A DNA stretch of 64,000 nucleotides from contig JAGTXO010000003.1 in NCBI GenBank assembly GCA_019448385.1, positions 1,643,799 through 1,707,798 on the forward strand. The letters are read 5' to 3'. This DNA comes from Diacronema lutheri. Its lineage: Eukaryota; Haptophyta; Pavlovophyceae; Pavlovales; Pavlovaceae. The position numbers and the translations under genes were made by a program. Below are positions 52,312-62,971 of this stretch, one piece after another. How positions within the stretch are numbered: position 1 is the stretch's first letter; each line of letters starts with the position of its first letter. The notes beneath the pieces were generated by a model, which was given only the letters and a program-made list of their open reading frames with translations, searched no databases and was not told where the DNA came from.

Positions 52312-55300
52312 TCGCCCGCGTCGCCGGCCGGCGGCGGCGGTGGCGGCGGTGGCGGCGCGGCCACGGCGGCGGCAGCAGCGGCGGCGGCGGCGGTGGCGGC
52401 GGCGGCGGCGCCCAGCGCGGGCGGCGGCGGCGTGGCGGCGGCGGTGGCGGCGGCGGTGACGCCAGCGGCGGCCTTGGCGCCGCGCGTCTGCGGCGGCGTT
52501 TCGGCGCGATCGGGGCTGCCCCCGCCACGCACCGCGCTCGTGACCGCGCAGACGCCGCCCGGCGCACGATCGCTGGCCGCGCCGGTCAGCGCGACGCGGA
52601 GGCGCTCGCCGACAGCGTACATGTCCGCCACGCTGAACGTGCGCGGCGCGGACGAGCAGCCCGCCGCGGCGAGCGCGTCGTTGAGCGCGCCCACTATCGC
52701 GAGGCCGCACGTCGCGCCACGCTGCGCCGCCTCGTTGAGCAGCAGCGCGCGGCGCACGCGCGAAATGTCGAGACCCGCCGCGTGCAGCGTGGCAGTTATC
52801 GCCTTGGCGAGCATGAGCGCCTGCCTGCAGGGCGACGCGAGCGTGTCGACGAGCACCGCGTCGTAGCGATGCTCGCCCGCGCGCGCGACGCGCACAAGGC
52901 GCAACGCGGTGAAATGGCCGGAGGCGAGCTGCGCGCCGTCGTCACCGCCCGCGCCGCCGCGCTCGTCCGACGGGCTCCACACGCCGATGACAGCCTGCGT
53001 TGTCGCCTCGCTGCGCAGGCGGTGCAGCAGCGCGGCGCGCTCGGCGTCGTCCTGAAACACCGCGGGTTGCGCGGCGAGCGGCACGTGGCAGACATGCCCG
53101 CCGCCGGCCTGCCCGTGCACGCGCAGCACGACCTCGCAGCACGCGTCGACGGTTGAGGCGAGCATGTCGCCGCTGGCGATGCGCTCCACCTCTGCCTGCG
53201 GGAGGCCGGCGCTCGCGGCGGCGGCGGCCAGCCGGCGCGCAGCCGCGTCGCCCGCCCACGCAAGCAGCGCCGAGTTGGCGGGTTGGAGGGGAAGCTCAAG
53301 GGCGGCTGGTTCGGTGGCGGTAGCCTCGTTGGCAACGGGCACGTTGGCGGTGCGCGCGTTGGCGGCGGGCGCGGCGGCGATGGCTGGTGGGGCGGAAGAC
53401 GCGCCCGCGGCGGCGGGCGCGGACGCGGCAGCGGCAGCGGCTAGTGGGGCGGGGAAAACGCCGTCGGTGGCAGGCGCGGAGGCGAATGCAGGAGCAACTA
53501 GTGGGGCGGGAAAATCGGCGGCAGGCGCGAAGGCGGATGCAGCAGCGGCTAGTGCGGCGGGGAAAACACCGTCGGCGGCAGGCGCGAAGGCGGATGCAGG
53601 AGCGCCCAGCGGGGCGCAGAAAACACCGTCGGCGGCAGGCGCGAAGGCGACAGCAGCAGCGGCCAGTGGAGCGGAGGCGCAGGGCCACGCGCGCGCCAGC
53701 CGTGCAAGCCCAAGCCGCGCGCGAGCGACGCACGCGCCGATGGCCGAGGCGGCGGCGCAGGCCACGACGTGGCCTGGCACCGGTGTGGCCAGCCGCTCGC
53801 GGGTGTGCACGTCGAGCCGCGCCCCACGCCAAGAGCGGCGGCGCGCTGAACGGAGGCGCGCGACCCCGATCGATCCGCCCGCGCACGCGCGCGCCGGCTC
53901 AGTGTGGCCAACGCGCGCCGCTATGCAAGGCGCGCGCGCGATAACGGCGGCTGTCGGCCGTGGCGTGCGCGTGGCGGCGCCGCGGCGACGGGCGCGGCAC
54001 ACGAGCCGCTCGGGCGCGCCGCCGCCGCGCGGCACGATGTCGAGCAGCACGGTCACGCCGCGCGCGCGCGCGACCGCCGTGCACGCGAGCCGCACGGGCA
54101 GCGGCGGCCCGTCCGGGCGCGCGAGCGCCGCCACCTCGGCGTCGGTGAGGCTGTGCAGCTCGCGGCGCGCGCGCGCGAACGCGGCGATGTCCGCGCGCAG
54201 CTCCGCGTCCGTGCCGAGCGCGGCACGCGCGTGCACGGGGAGCGACGCGCGCAGCGCGTGGAGCACGCCGCCGCGCGCGCCGCGCGGCGCCGGCGCGCGC
54301 TCGCGCTCAGCGCGCGCGGCGCGCGTGAGCTCGCGCACCGCGCGCGCGAGATTGCGCCGCGCGGCCGCGACGGGAGGGCTAGGTGCGCGCGCGCGCCGGT
54401 TGTAGCGCGGCCGCGCCGAGTCGAGGGGCGGCGGACGCGGTGCGTACGCCGCGGCGCGGCCCGCGCGCCAAAAGGCCGGCGGCGGGCGCAGCTCCGTCGC
54501 GTCGACCGCGGCCGCGAGCGCGCCGAGCGCGGCGTCGCTGTCGCCCGCCGCGTCGGCCGCGTCGACGAGCACGAAGAGCGCGCCGAGCGCGCGCGACGCG
54601 GCCGCCTGCGCGGCGGTGGGGCGGGCGCAGGCAGCGACGCATGCGGCCGCCATGCCGCGCGCCGCGGCGAACGCCGGTGACGTGACGGCCGCGCCGATGG
54701 CAACGGCGGCGGCGGCGACGGTGGAGGCGGCAGCGCCGGCGATGGAGGTGGCAGCGGCGGCGGCGCTTGCCATCGCGCGGCGCGCGAGACGCGAGGCGCC
54801 ACCGACCGCCGCCGCCGCAGCGCGCGCTGCGCGCGCGCCGGTGGCGCGCATCGTCGCCGCGCCAGGCGCCGCCGCGCCGACGCCGCCGGCGCCCGCGCCG
54901 TCGCCGCTCTCGGCCGTGCAGGGCTCCGATGGCGAACCCGGCGTGCGCTGGCGCGTGATGCGCGCGCCGAGGCGCGCGCTCCGCGCCGCGCGGCCGGCGA
55001 CGTCGAGGAAGCGCCGTGCGCGCGCCGCGCGCAGGCCACGCGCGCGCGGCGGCGCACCGACAGGCGCCGAGCGCCGCGGCGCGCACGCCGGCGCGTCGCT
55101 GTCGGGTTGCGCAGCGCGCGCGCGGGAACTCGGCGCGGCGTGTGCGGGCGGCGGGCGCGCGCCCGCGCGGCGCAGAGGCGCGAGGCGCCGGCCGCAGACG
55201 AGGCGTGTGCGCAACCAGGACGGCGAGGGCCGCAGGGCGCCGTCGACGTCGCGCATCGGCGGGCCGCGAGCCCGCCGCGCAGCCGTGCGGCGCGCGCGAG

Positions 55301-58300
55301 GCGCTCGGCGGCGCGCGCGCCGCACGGCGCGCGCGGCGGCGCGCACGCCAGCGACGGCTGCGGCCACGCCGCGCGCCAACACGGCCGCGGCGTGCGCCAT
55401 CGCACCGAGCACGGCGCGTGGCGCGCCGAGCAAGCGCAGCAAGCGCGACGCCGTCGCGCGCGCCGGCGCACCGTGTGCAGGGGCCTCGCCAGCGCCAGCA
55501 CCGACGCCGCCATCGCCGCAGCCGCAGGTGGCGTCGCCGCCGCCGCAGGCGTCGCGACGGACGCCGCCGCCGCCGAAACAACCGCCGCACACGTCGCCGC
55601 CGACGTTGCCACCCCAGCCGCCGTTGCGTGCGCAGGTGGCTGCGGCGCGTGCGTGCGGGAGGCGTGCCGTGCGGCGCGCATCACACGGGCTGCGCGACGC
55701 GAGCGACGCCGCCGGGGTCCCCGCTGCGCCAGGCGCGCCGTGCGCGCCAGCCTCGCCGGCCTCGCCGGCGCGCGGTCGCGCGCTCGCCTCGACGTGGCCG
55801 CCTCCGCCGCCATCGCCGCCGTCGAACCGGGCGGCGGAGGGCTGCCGCTCGAACCGCTCGTCGGCGTCGGCCGCCACCGCCGCCTCGCGCTCCGCCGCCG
55901 CGGCGGCCGCACGGCGCGCGTGGCGGAGCGCGCGGCCGCCGTCCGCTGCGCGGCGTGGCGGCGCGGGCGCGGGCTTCGGCGCGCGCGGCCCCTCGGCGCG
56001 CTCGCGGAGCACGGCGAGCGGCGTGCCCGTGGCGACGCTCGTGCAGACGCGCCGCAAGGCGGCGCTTACGCACGCGTGGACGACGCGCGCCGTCCGCTTG
56101 TCGGCGGCGCGCGCGGCGCGGCGCGCGGCCTTGGCGGCGGCCTTTTTGGCGCGCCTCTGCTCCGCCTGCTCCGACAGCGCGCGCGCCTGGCGCTCGGCTG
56201 CGAGCGCGTCCTCGGGCGAAACGGTCGGCCTCGGCGGCCGCGCGCGCGCGCTGCGACGCTGCGCGCTGCGGCGGTCGGACGGCGGCTGCCGCGGCGGCGA
56301 GGACGGCGAGCGCGAGCTCGGCGTGGGCGACCAATCGCCGCTGACGGTTGCGAGCGGCGCAAACGGGTTGTCGTCCCCGCGACCCGCGGCGTGCGACAGT
56401 GCACGCGGCGTCGGGCGCCGGCCGACCGCTGGCGGGCCCCACTCGGACGGCGGCTCCGAGGGCGAGCGCGCCGTCGGCGCCGCGCGTTGCGCGGCCGGCG
56501 GCGCCTCCCGGTCCAGCGCCGCCTGCTCTCTCGCCGCGGCCTGCTCGTCACCCTCCGGCACGCCACGCGGCGCGAGCACCGCGGTGGCGCAGCGCGTCGC
56601 GTTGAGCAACGCCGCCTCCATCTGCCGCACGCTGGCCTTGGCGCACGCCACACCCTGTCTCGCCCGGCGCAGCGCCTCGTGCGCGCGGCGCACATCCGCG
56701 TCGGCATCTTCGCGCATGCCAAAGTGCGCCTGTTGCAGCCGCAGGTCCGCAGGGCGCCCCTGCGCGCGAGGGGCACGGGCGCGGCGGCGCGCAGGTGACG
56801 GAGCTGGCGCGCCGTTCTGCGCTGCGCGCACGCCAATCGACGGGCGCGCGCGCGGCGGGGCGCGCGCGCGCGCGCGCGCGCGCGCTGCCTACCCAGCCGC
56901 CGGCCGGCTCGCGCGAGCGCGCCAGCTGCTCCGCCGCCTCGGCGTCGAGCACGCGCTGCTGCGCCTCCTCCTCGCCCAGTGCAGCGAGGTGCAGCCGGCG
57001 GGCTGCCTTGCGGCAGTTGCCCTCCGCCTTGCCCACGGCCTTGCGCGCCGCGTCGACGGGGTCGTCGTTGGCTCTGGCGCGCCTGCGCTTGCCCTTGTCG
57101 GCGGGCGGCGGCTTGGCGCGCTGCAGCGTGCCGAGCGCGTCGTCGGCTCCGCGCGCGGCCGCCCGCGGGCGGCGGGCCCCAAAAAGCGCACCGGTCGCCG
57201 TGCGCGCCGCGCAAGCAACGACCAGCGCTGACATGCCGGCGAAGACCGCACCGCCCAGCGCCACGGTTGCCACGATGCGCAGCGTCCCGTGCGCAAGCTG
57301 CGCTGCCTCCGCCGCTTTGGCGGCCTCGCGCGCGCGCGCATCGGCGGCTCTCATCTCGTGCAGCAGCCCGGCCGCGCCGCTCGCGCCGTCGCGGCCGCGC
57401 GCGAGCTCGCACAGCACCGCCGCCGCGCGCCGCGTGGGCTCGCGCGCGAGCAGCTGCGCGCCGCCGTCGGGGCGCAGCTTCTCAACGAACTCGACAAACG
57501 TCGCGTCGCGCCAGAGGGACATGCGGAAGGCCCTGTGCACCGCCCCCTCCTGCTCGCGCATCCGCCGTGCCGCCCGCCTGCCGTCGCGCGCGTGCGCGTG
57601 CGCGGCCGCGTCGAATCCCGCGACGCCGCGCTGCGCGTCGCGCGCGGCCGACGACGGCGCCGCCGCGCTGCCCGCCAAGGGCGCCGCAGCGGCGACGCGC
57701 GCGTGCGGAGCGACGGGATCGCCGGCGGCCGGCGGCTCGGCGCGCTGCGGCGTGCCGTTTGCTCCGCGCGCGGCCGTCCCGGGGGAGATGGCCGCGATGG
57801 CGCCGCCAGCCGCGCCGCGCGCCAGCCACGCGCATAGGCTGCCGACGAGCTCGCCGAGACCCCCGACGGTCGCCGCGGCGGCGAGTGCGCCGGGCTTGCC
57901 GGCCGACAGCGGCTCGCGAGCGTCGTCGTCGCAGCCGCCGGCACCCGTCTTGGCGAGTGCGTCGCGCTCGCCCTCGACGCCCGCCACGACCGCCGCCCCT
58001 CCGTCGTCCGCCGCGCCGGCCGCGCGCGCGGCCGGGCGCAGAGGAGGCGTGCCGGTGCAGCCGTCGCCGCTCGTCTTCGCCGTTTCCTCCACTTTGGTCA
58101 CTTCGTCGCCACCTGCGCCATCTCCGACGCCGGGGCCCTTGGTCACGCTTGCCGCCATGCGCGCCGTGCCCGCCGGCCAGCCCGCCGACTGCTCGAGCGC
58201 GGCGGCGAGCGGCGCGACGCGCGTCGACTCGGGCGCGCTCTCGTCATCGGGCTCGAGCGCGTTGTGCAGGCGCGCGAGCGCGCGCTCGACGGCCGCGGCG

Positions 58301-60567
58301 CCACTGCCGGGGGCGCGGCTCGCCGCGCGCACCGCGCGCCGCCAGGCCGGCGCGAACATGAGCGCCGGCTCGAGCGCCGCGAGCGCGCGCGCCTCGCGCG
58401 CGTCGCTCGCGCCGAGGCGCGGCGGCACGCGCGCGGCTCCGCGCGGCGCGGTGCCTCGGAAGCGTGGGCTCAGCGTGTAGGCGAGGTGCTGCGGCACGCC
58501 GCGCGCCTCCGCGCGCGCGCGTCCGTCCTCGACCTCGCGCCGCGCCTTCGCGATCGCCGGCGTGGCGCGCGCGAGCCAGTCGGGGTCGGCGGGCAGGTGG
58601 ATCACGACGAGAATCGGCGCCCAGTCCAGCCGCGGGTTCTTGTGACGGTCGGGCACGACCCACACGAGCAGCACCGTGCCCTCCGCGCCGCACGCCGCCT
58701 CGTAGATCCTGGGCTGCGAGCGCCAATCGGGCCTGACGCGCAGCGCCCGCGCGTGGTCGATGGCGGCGGCGCGGTCGCCATTGAAGTGAACCGTCGTCAC
58801 CTCGCCGATGACGGACCGGCCGGACCGCCAGCAGAACACCGCGTCCGCCGACCCGCCGGCGATGGCCGCGAGCGATTCGGGCGCGGCGAGCCGCGGCAAG
58901 CCCTCGAAGGCGGCAAAGTCCTCGTGCGCATTGTACACGCCGCCCCAGCCGTCGTGCGCGTACGCGCGCGCGGCCGCTCGTACCGCGCGCGGCTGGTTCT
59001 CCACGCCCGACGTCATGTGCCATGTCGTCCCCGCGAAGCCGGGCTCGCCCAGCTCGGCCCGCACGACGGTACCGTACCCCGCGCCCTGCGTCGGGGCGGC
59101 GAGGTGGTGCATGCCCGCGCCGGTCACGCCCTCCGTGCGCTGCCGCGTGACGATCGTGCCCGTCGCGTGCGCGAAAAGCGTGTCGACCACGGCGGGCGCG
59201 CGCCCGCTGTTCGCCCGTAGCCGCGCCCTGCCCGCTTTTAGCTGCTCGGGGTCCTTGGCGTCGTACACGCGCGCGTCCGCGTCGCCCTCATCAGGCGCAG
59301 TGTAGACGCAGCGGCGTTCGAGCGGCGCCGAGCCACCGCCGTCCGCCGCCGCCGGCGAGGTTGGCGCCGCGCCCGCCGCCACCGCGCTCGTCGCCGCCGT
59401 GCCCGTCGCCACCGCCGCAGCCGCCGCGCCCGCGGGGTCGTCGTCCCCGTCCTCCGCGCCCTCCCCGTCGTCAGCGGTGGTGGCGTCGCCATCGTCCCCG
59501 TCGCCCTCGCCCCCGCCGAGGCTGCTGAATGGTCGGGGCCCCCACGCCGAGGCGGCGCGCCGCTGCGGCGCACGCGGCGGTGGCGCTCGCGACGGCGGCC
59601 TTGGCGCCGCCGCGCCGCGCGGCCTGGCCGCCGTCGACAGCGCGCGGCCTGCAGCGCCCGTGAGCGCGTCGAGCGCGGCCGTGCGTGCGATGCGGTCGTC
59701 GGGCGCGCGCAGCGCCGCCTCGACGGCCTGCAGCAGCCCGTCGGGCGCGGATCCGCCGACACTGGCATCGCACGCCTCGGCGAGCCGCGCGGCCTCGGCG
59801 AGCCGCGCGGCCTCGCGGGTGAACGGGCCGAAGCGCCTGGCGCGGTCGCCGAGCAGAGCGCCGATGGCGGCGCGGAGCGTGCGCGCGCGGGTCTCCTCGT
59901 ACGCGGCCGTCGTGAGGCGCGCGAGGCGCGCGTCCAAAGCCTTCTTGATGTCGACAAGGACACTCGCGCGGCGGCCGTAGAGCGTCGATGCGCTCGCCAC
60001 GACCTCGGCCGCGACTGTTGCCGCGGCGAAGCAACACGCGGCCCCACTCTGCGGGGGCGCCTTGAAGGCATCGATGGGCGGCGCTGTTCTGCCGATGCGC
60101 TGCGCAAGCTTCTTGATGAGCACGCCGGCCGCCGTGGCGTACGCCGATTCGCCGTTGCCCAAGGTGCGCGAATCGGCGAGCAGGGCGAGCGCGGCGCCGG
60201 GCGGCGCGCCGCGCTGCGCGGGCGGCGCGAGGAGCAGGTACGCCGCCGTCCAGTGCACGAGGCCGCTGGACGCGCGGAGGCAGAGCGGTAGCACGACCAC
60301 GAGCACCTGCCCAAACCGGTCCGCATCCGCGCATGCTTTGCGCAGGTTGCGCAGCGCCACCTTGAGCGCATGCTGCGAGCACCCCGTGTCGCCCACCCTA
60401 ACCCTGCTCGTGCCGAAATCCGCGTAACGCAGCAGGGCGATGAGGCAAGTGGATGGGACCACGTGGGGGTGGGTATCTCCCGGCGACAGAATGGTGCTGA
60501 GGGCCAGCGAGAAACTGTCCGAGCCGCCCCGCCCGCCGGGCAAAGCGTCCTTCACGGAGTCCTCCAT
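41692..60567 (-). CDS. Giant multidomain protein ending in a Fanzor RNA-guided nuclease
   Basis: Exons 56893..60567, 43545..56759 and 41692..43416 (minus strand) join in phase 0 to 6,204 residues. Domains in order: Ulp1/C48-type protease (about 35 to 190, H105, D132, Q173, C178); low complexity; a hydrophobic helix near residue 1,120 followed by coiled coil; basic and Ala-rich regions with 19-residue repeats; a second C48-type protease (H2507, D2530, Q2571, C2576); degenerate relatives; a YqaJ-like nuclease (about 3,960 to 4,140); a chromodomain (about 5,190 to 5,245); and a Fanzor nuclease (about 5,350 to 6,060; D5805, E5987, D6047). The tail is acidic and Gly-rich, ending GPKRGRR. The central exon is one open frame of 4,405 codons, far beyond chance. 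It probably belongs to a large mobile element. The chain may be cut by its own proteases, or may really be more than one transcript. Confidence 0.75.
41900..43416 (-). other. Fanzor RuvC-type nuclease core
   Basis: RuvC-I is AAVVVAADPNMGNITTYSAH (Asp at 42892..42894). RuvC-II is VFVPEPYTSMHC (Glu at 42346..42348). RuvC-III is HRDYNAARNIF (Asp at 42166..42168). Between II and III, C-x13-C and CPAC form the split zinc-binding region. This order, the T-S after the RuvC-II Glu and the RD-x-NAARNI ending are hallmarks of TnpB and Fanzor. All three catalytic acids are present, so the nuclease may be active. The preceding exon supplies the N-terminal part, with KIDYKCTPTKRWNYDRHTTR just before the junction. 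Confidence 0.88.
43417..43544 (-). other. Intron inside the Fanzor domain
   Basis: Minus-strand donor CACAAT|GTGCGCGC, acceptor GCGCAG|GTGCCGCG, phase 0, 128 bp, with GTCAC in the second half. Both flanking frames run on as open frames beyond the junction. Fanzor-like sequence is seen only when they are joined. Confidence 0.75.
44700..44872 (-). other. Chromodomain in the giant protein
   Basis: The segment begins TYEVEAVVDERRKAGKK, continues FQFRIRWRGYDESADTWEPE and ends ANVSSDLVAQFRK. It keeps the aromatic positions that form a methyl-lysine cage (Y in TYEVE, W in RIRWRGY, and the WEPE turn). Chromodomains in integrating elements steer insertion toward marked chromatin. Confidence 0.9.
48008..48548 (-). 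other. YqaJ/lambda-exonuclease-like nuclease domain
   Basis: The order SPRWHDERWEEVTGSKVGDV, a G-x-x-x-E-A helix (GILGEAVALRKLA), FSPDGLAI (Asp), VLVEVKTL (E-x-K) and QLQLGMHVLGV is that of the YqaJ viral recombinase family in the PD-(D/E)XK superfamily. These enzymes resect DNA ends for single-strand annealing. All catalytic positions appear intact. Confidence 0.85.
52230..52313. repeat. Long (GGC)n tract encoding poly-Ala
   Basis: Almost uninterrupted GGC on the plus strand reads as a long alanine run in the giant minus-strand protein, followed by further broken GGC tracts to about 52,460. Confidence 0.9.
52600..53200 (-). other. Second Ulp1/C48-type cysteine protease domain
   Basis: SGHFTALRLVRV (H2507), DAVLVDTLAS (D2530) and NEAAQRGATCGLAIV (Q2571, C2576) follow the Ulp1 order His, Asp, Gln, Cys. 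The spacings of 23, 41 and 5 are close to those of yeast Ulp1 (17, 43, 6). Such proteases process SUMO-like proteins in cells and precursor proteins in viruses and large transposons. Confidence 0.75.
53440..53690 (-). repeat. 57-bp coding repeats in the giant gene
   Basis: About four units spaced mostly 57 bp apart (for example gcaggcgcgaaggcg at 53521, 53578 and 53635) encode degenerate 19-residue repeats such as AFAPAADGVFPAALAAAAS. Confidence 0.85.
56760..56892 (-). other. Probable intron of the giant gene, unusual donor
   Basis: A phase 0 junction TGG|GTAGGCAG to GCGCAG|GGGCGCCC of 133 bp would join the 1,225-codon first exon to the 4,405-codon exon and continue a coiled coil. Its GTAGG donor departs from the GTGCG seen in all other introns here. 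The exact borders are therefore uncertain, and the two open frames could belong to separate genes. A GTGCG donor nearby would give a frame mismatch. Confidence 0.5.
59998..60465 (-). other. First Ulp1/C48-type cysteine protease domain
   Basis: SGLVHWTAAYLLL (H105), LALLADSRT (D132) and APPQSGAACCFAAA (Q173, C178 or C179) follow the Ulp1 order. The spacings are 27, 41 and 5 or 6. The His-Trp pair is typical of C48 enzymes. It stands at the very N-terminus of the giant protein. Confidence 0.75.
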
Positions 60568-61900
60568 CTGCAGACTGTGGGCACGTCAGTGTCCGGATGG
60601 CGGCCCGGATGATACTTGGGAGAATTTACATGATGCCCTGGAGAATGCCCCGCTCTCCCACAACCAGGACCCGCCAGCGCGCCGAGCCTACTCGTTTGCC
60701 CGCGCCGCCTCTCTTTGCGCGCCCGAGCGCGGCCTCCGAGCGCGGCCAACGTCCTCCGGGGGCGTGCATCGTGGCTGCTCGGAGGGGCTGCGACGCGGCG
60801 AAAGCTCGCTGCGCGGCCGCAACGTGAGCGCGCGCGCGCGGCCGCGCGCCGGCCTGCGCTGCTCTGCACGGCCGCGCGCCGGCCTGCGCAGCCTCGTCGC
60901 GCAGCGTGAGCGCGAGCGCGCGCGAGGTGAGCTCGGCGGATGGGTGCGCGGCGGCGTTGGCGGCGGGTGCGGCGGCAGGCTGGGCGGCGGGTTTGGACGG
61001 AGAGTGTCGGGGAAGAACGGGGCGCATCCTGGCTGGGAGTTGGACGGCGCCCACCACGCGCTGGCGGATCCTGGTTGCCACCACCACCCCCCCCCCCCCC
61101 CCCGGAGACGAGGACCAGGGGCATGGCCGACTCGCTGCGCCGCACAGCGCGCGGCGCGCGGCATGCTGCGCGACCTCAAGCACATCCAGCCGCGCTCCGC
61201 CCACGCAACGCGCGCAATGCCGCGTTGCACTGCAGGTGTGCACGTGCGGCTCTCACGCGCACTGTGTTGCACGAACGGCATCACGCCACCGAGCTGCGTC
61301 CGGACCACGCGCCGCGCGCAGGCGACCACACAGGGGCGCGCCGCGCCGCGCGTGCGCGCCCTCGCAACCGTTGCAGCACGCTCTGCCTTGCACTGCGCCG
61401 AGCCGCCGCGCGCTGTGCGCGTGCATGCAGGGCGCACGCGTGCGACGAAGCGCGCGCGCGGCGAGGCGCGCGGGCGGCTCGCTGCGCGGGCGGCAACGCG
61501 CCCAGCTGCGCCCAGGCCAGGCGCGCGCCCGCGAGTGCCACCGGGACGCACTGCCCCCACCGGGGTCGCCGCGCGCTCTGTGTGTGCGCTCGCGCGCTGC
61601 GAGCGCGGCGGAACGTTCGTGCATGGCGCGAAGAGCGCGGCACCCGAAGACGGCTGCCCCGAGCCCGCGCCGGGTGGCAGCGAGCGGCGGCACCTCCTCG
61701 GCGAGCCCGCCCCGCGCCTTCCCCTCCACGTGGCGTTTTGAGGCAGACGGACACGCGCCCACACTGCGACTGGGCACGCTGCTCGAGGCAGACACGCACC
61801 CAACGCGCGCGCACCACGCGCCCGCGTCGGCGGGCCGGTGTGAACGAGCGAGAGCTCGGTGTCGCCAACGGGGGCACGGGCGCGACTTCGGTCCGCCTCT
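60568..61900. other. Region upstream of the giant gene, no intact gene
   Basis: The first few hundred bases should hold the promoter of the giant gene. Open frames are long on both strands because stops are rare in GC-rich DNA, but none shows consistent third-position bias or a recognisable domain. A 17-C tract lies at 61087..61103. Confidence 0.5.
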
Positions 61901-62471
61901 CGACGGACGCAGGCGACGCTGCCGGGAACTTCCCCGACGCCTGCACATCCAGGGCTTCGAGGTACAGAGCTGGGCAACAGTGCCGCTCGTCACCGATGAG
62001 GCGGCCAAGCTCGCTATCCTTGCTGCCCTCGGCTCCACCAAACAGCCGGGCGACCCAACGGTTCGTGATCGCCTGGCCGCCAGGTGCGAACCGCGCCCGT
62101 GCAAGCGCTTCACCCGCATTCTCCGCCCCGCTGCGGACGTCCGCCTGCCGGCCGCGAACACGGCCGGTGCGCGTTGCCGCCTGGCCCAACACGAAAACCC
62201 GCCCGCCCCCGAGGCCGCAGGTCCTACCTGCCCAAGCGCAGCCCAACGGCACGCAGACAGCCCGCCTTGGCAACCGACTCGTGCGCGAGCGCTCCGCCCT
62301 CCACAAGAGCCTGCCCCACGCCACCGCCGACGCGGAGCCAGCGCAGCCGACGCCCCTCCGCGACGCTCGCGCCGCAAGGCGCAAGGGCCCCGGCGAGACG
62401 GCGTCAACCAAGCCCGCCGCTGGCACAGCGCCGGCACCCGGAGCCCACCCCAAGCCCCCGCGCACGCCTCG

Positions 62472-62500
62472 CCCCCCCCCCCCCCCCCCCCCCCCCCCCC
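62472..62500. repeat. Poly-C tract, 29 nt
   Basis: An uninterrupted run of C. Such length in assembled sequence is unusual and prone to length error. Confidence 0.95.
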
Positions 62501-62903
62501 GATCGGCGGACCGATTGCGTTTTGGTGCGCCAGGCTCAATGCGCCATCGCAGTGGCGGGCCCGCAGACGCAGACGCTGACATGCCCAACGCTGGGCACTG
62601 AGGCCGCAGGCCGGCCCTCCTGGACCTGGCGGGCGAGCTGCCCGCGCAGCGGCCACGCGAGCCTCGCACTGACCGTGGCGGTCGCTGCCACCGTGATAGC
62701 TGCGGGTGCGGCGGCCTTGGCCCCAACCCCATCATCCGTCTTCATCCCCGCCCTGCTCGCGCTCGCGGCCTGCGTCGGCAATCCCTGCACCGGGATCCGC
62801 CCCGCGAAGTCCACACAAGACTTATCCGTGCTGCACGCCAGCCGCGCGCGCCGACGCGCGCCGCTCCCACACGCTCACCTCCGTTTCCGCGGGCGGCCCA
62901 ACG

Positions 62904-62971
62904 CCCCCCCCCCCCCCCCCCCCCCCTCCCCCCCCCCCCCCCCCCCCCCCCCCTCCCCCCCCCCCCCCCCC
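62904..62971. repeat. Poly-C tract, about 68 nt with two T
   Basis: The run of C is broken only by T at two positions. On the minus strand it is poly-G and could form G-quadruplexes. Read as codons it gives only polyproline with rare Ser. Confidence 0.95.

Larger units (their letters stand above)
41692..60567 (-). mobile_element. Probable large Fanzor-bearing mobile element, ends not found
   Basis: A nuclease of the TnpB/Fanzor class, C48 proteases of the kind found in Zisupton, Maverick and virus-like elements, a YqaJ exonuclease usual in phages and giant viruses, and a chromodomain usual in integrating elements all lie in one gene. This combination points to a selfish element or a domesticated remnant. 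I searched by eye for terminal inverted repeats and target-site duplications and found none. The borders given are only those of the gene. Confidence 0.5.

Noticed and set aside
58700-59200. A further PD-(D/E)XK nuclease in the first exon of the giant gene (ADAVFCWRSGRSVIGEVTTVHF)
   Set aside because: The pattern has an Asp and an E-x-T but lacks the lysine and the conserved helix, so I could not support a nuclease call.
41500-60700. Terminal inverted repeats or target-site duplication around the Fanzor gene
   Set aside because: I compared the flanks by eye and found no convincing match. Element ends may lie further out or be lost.
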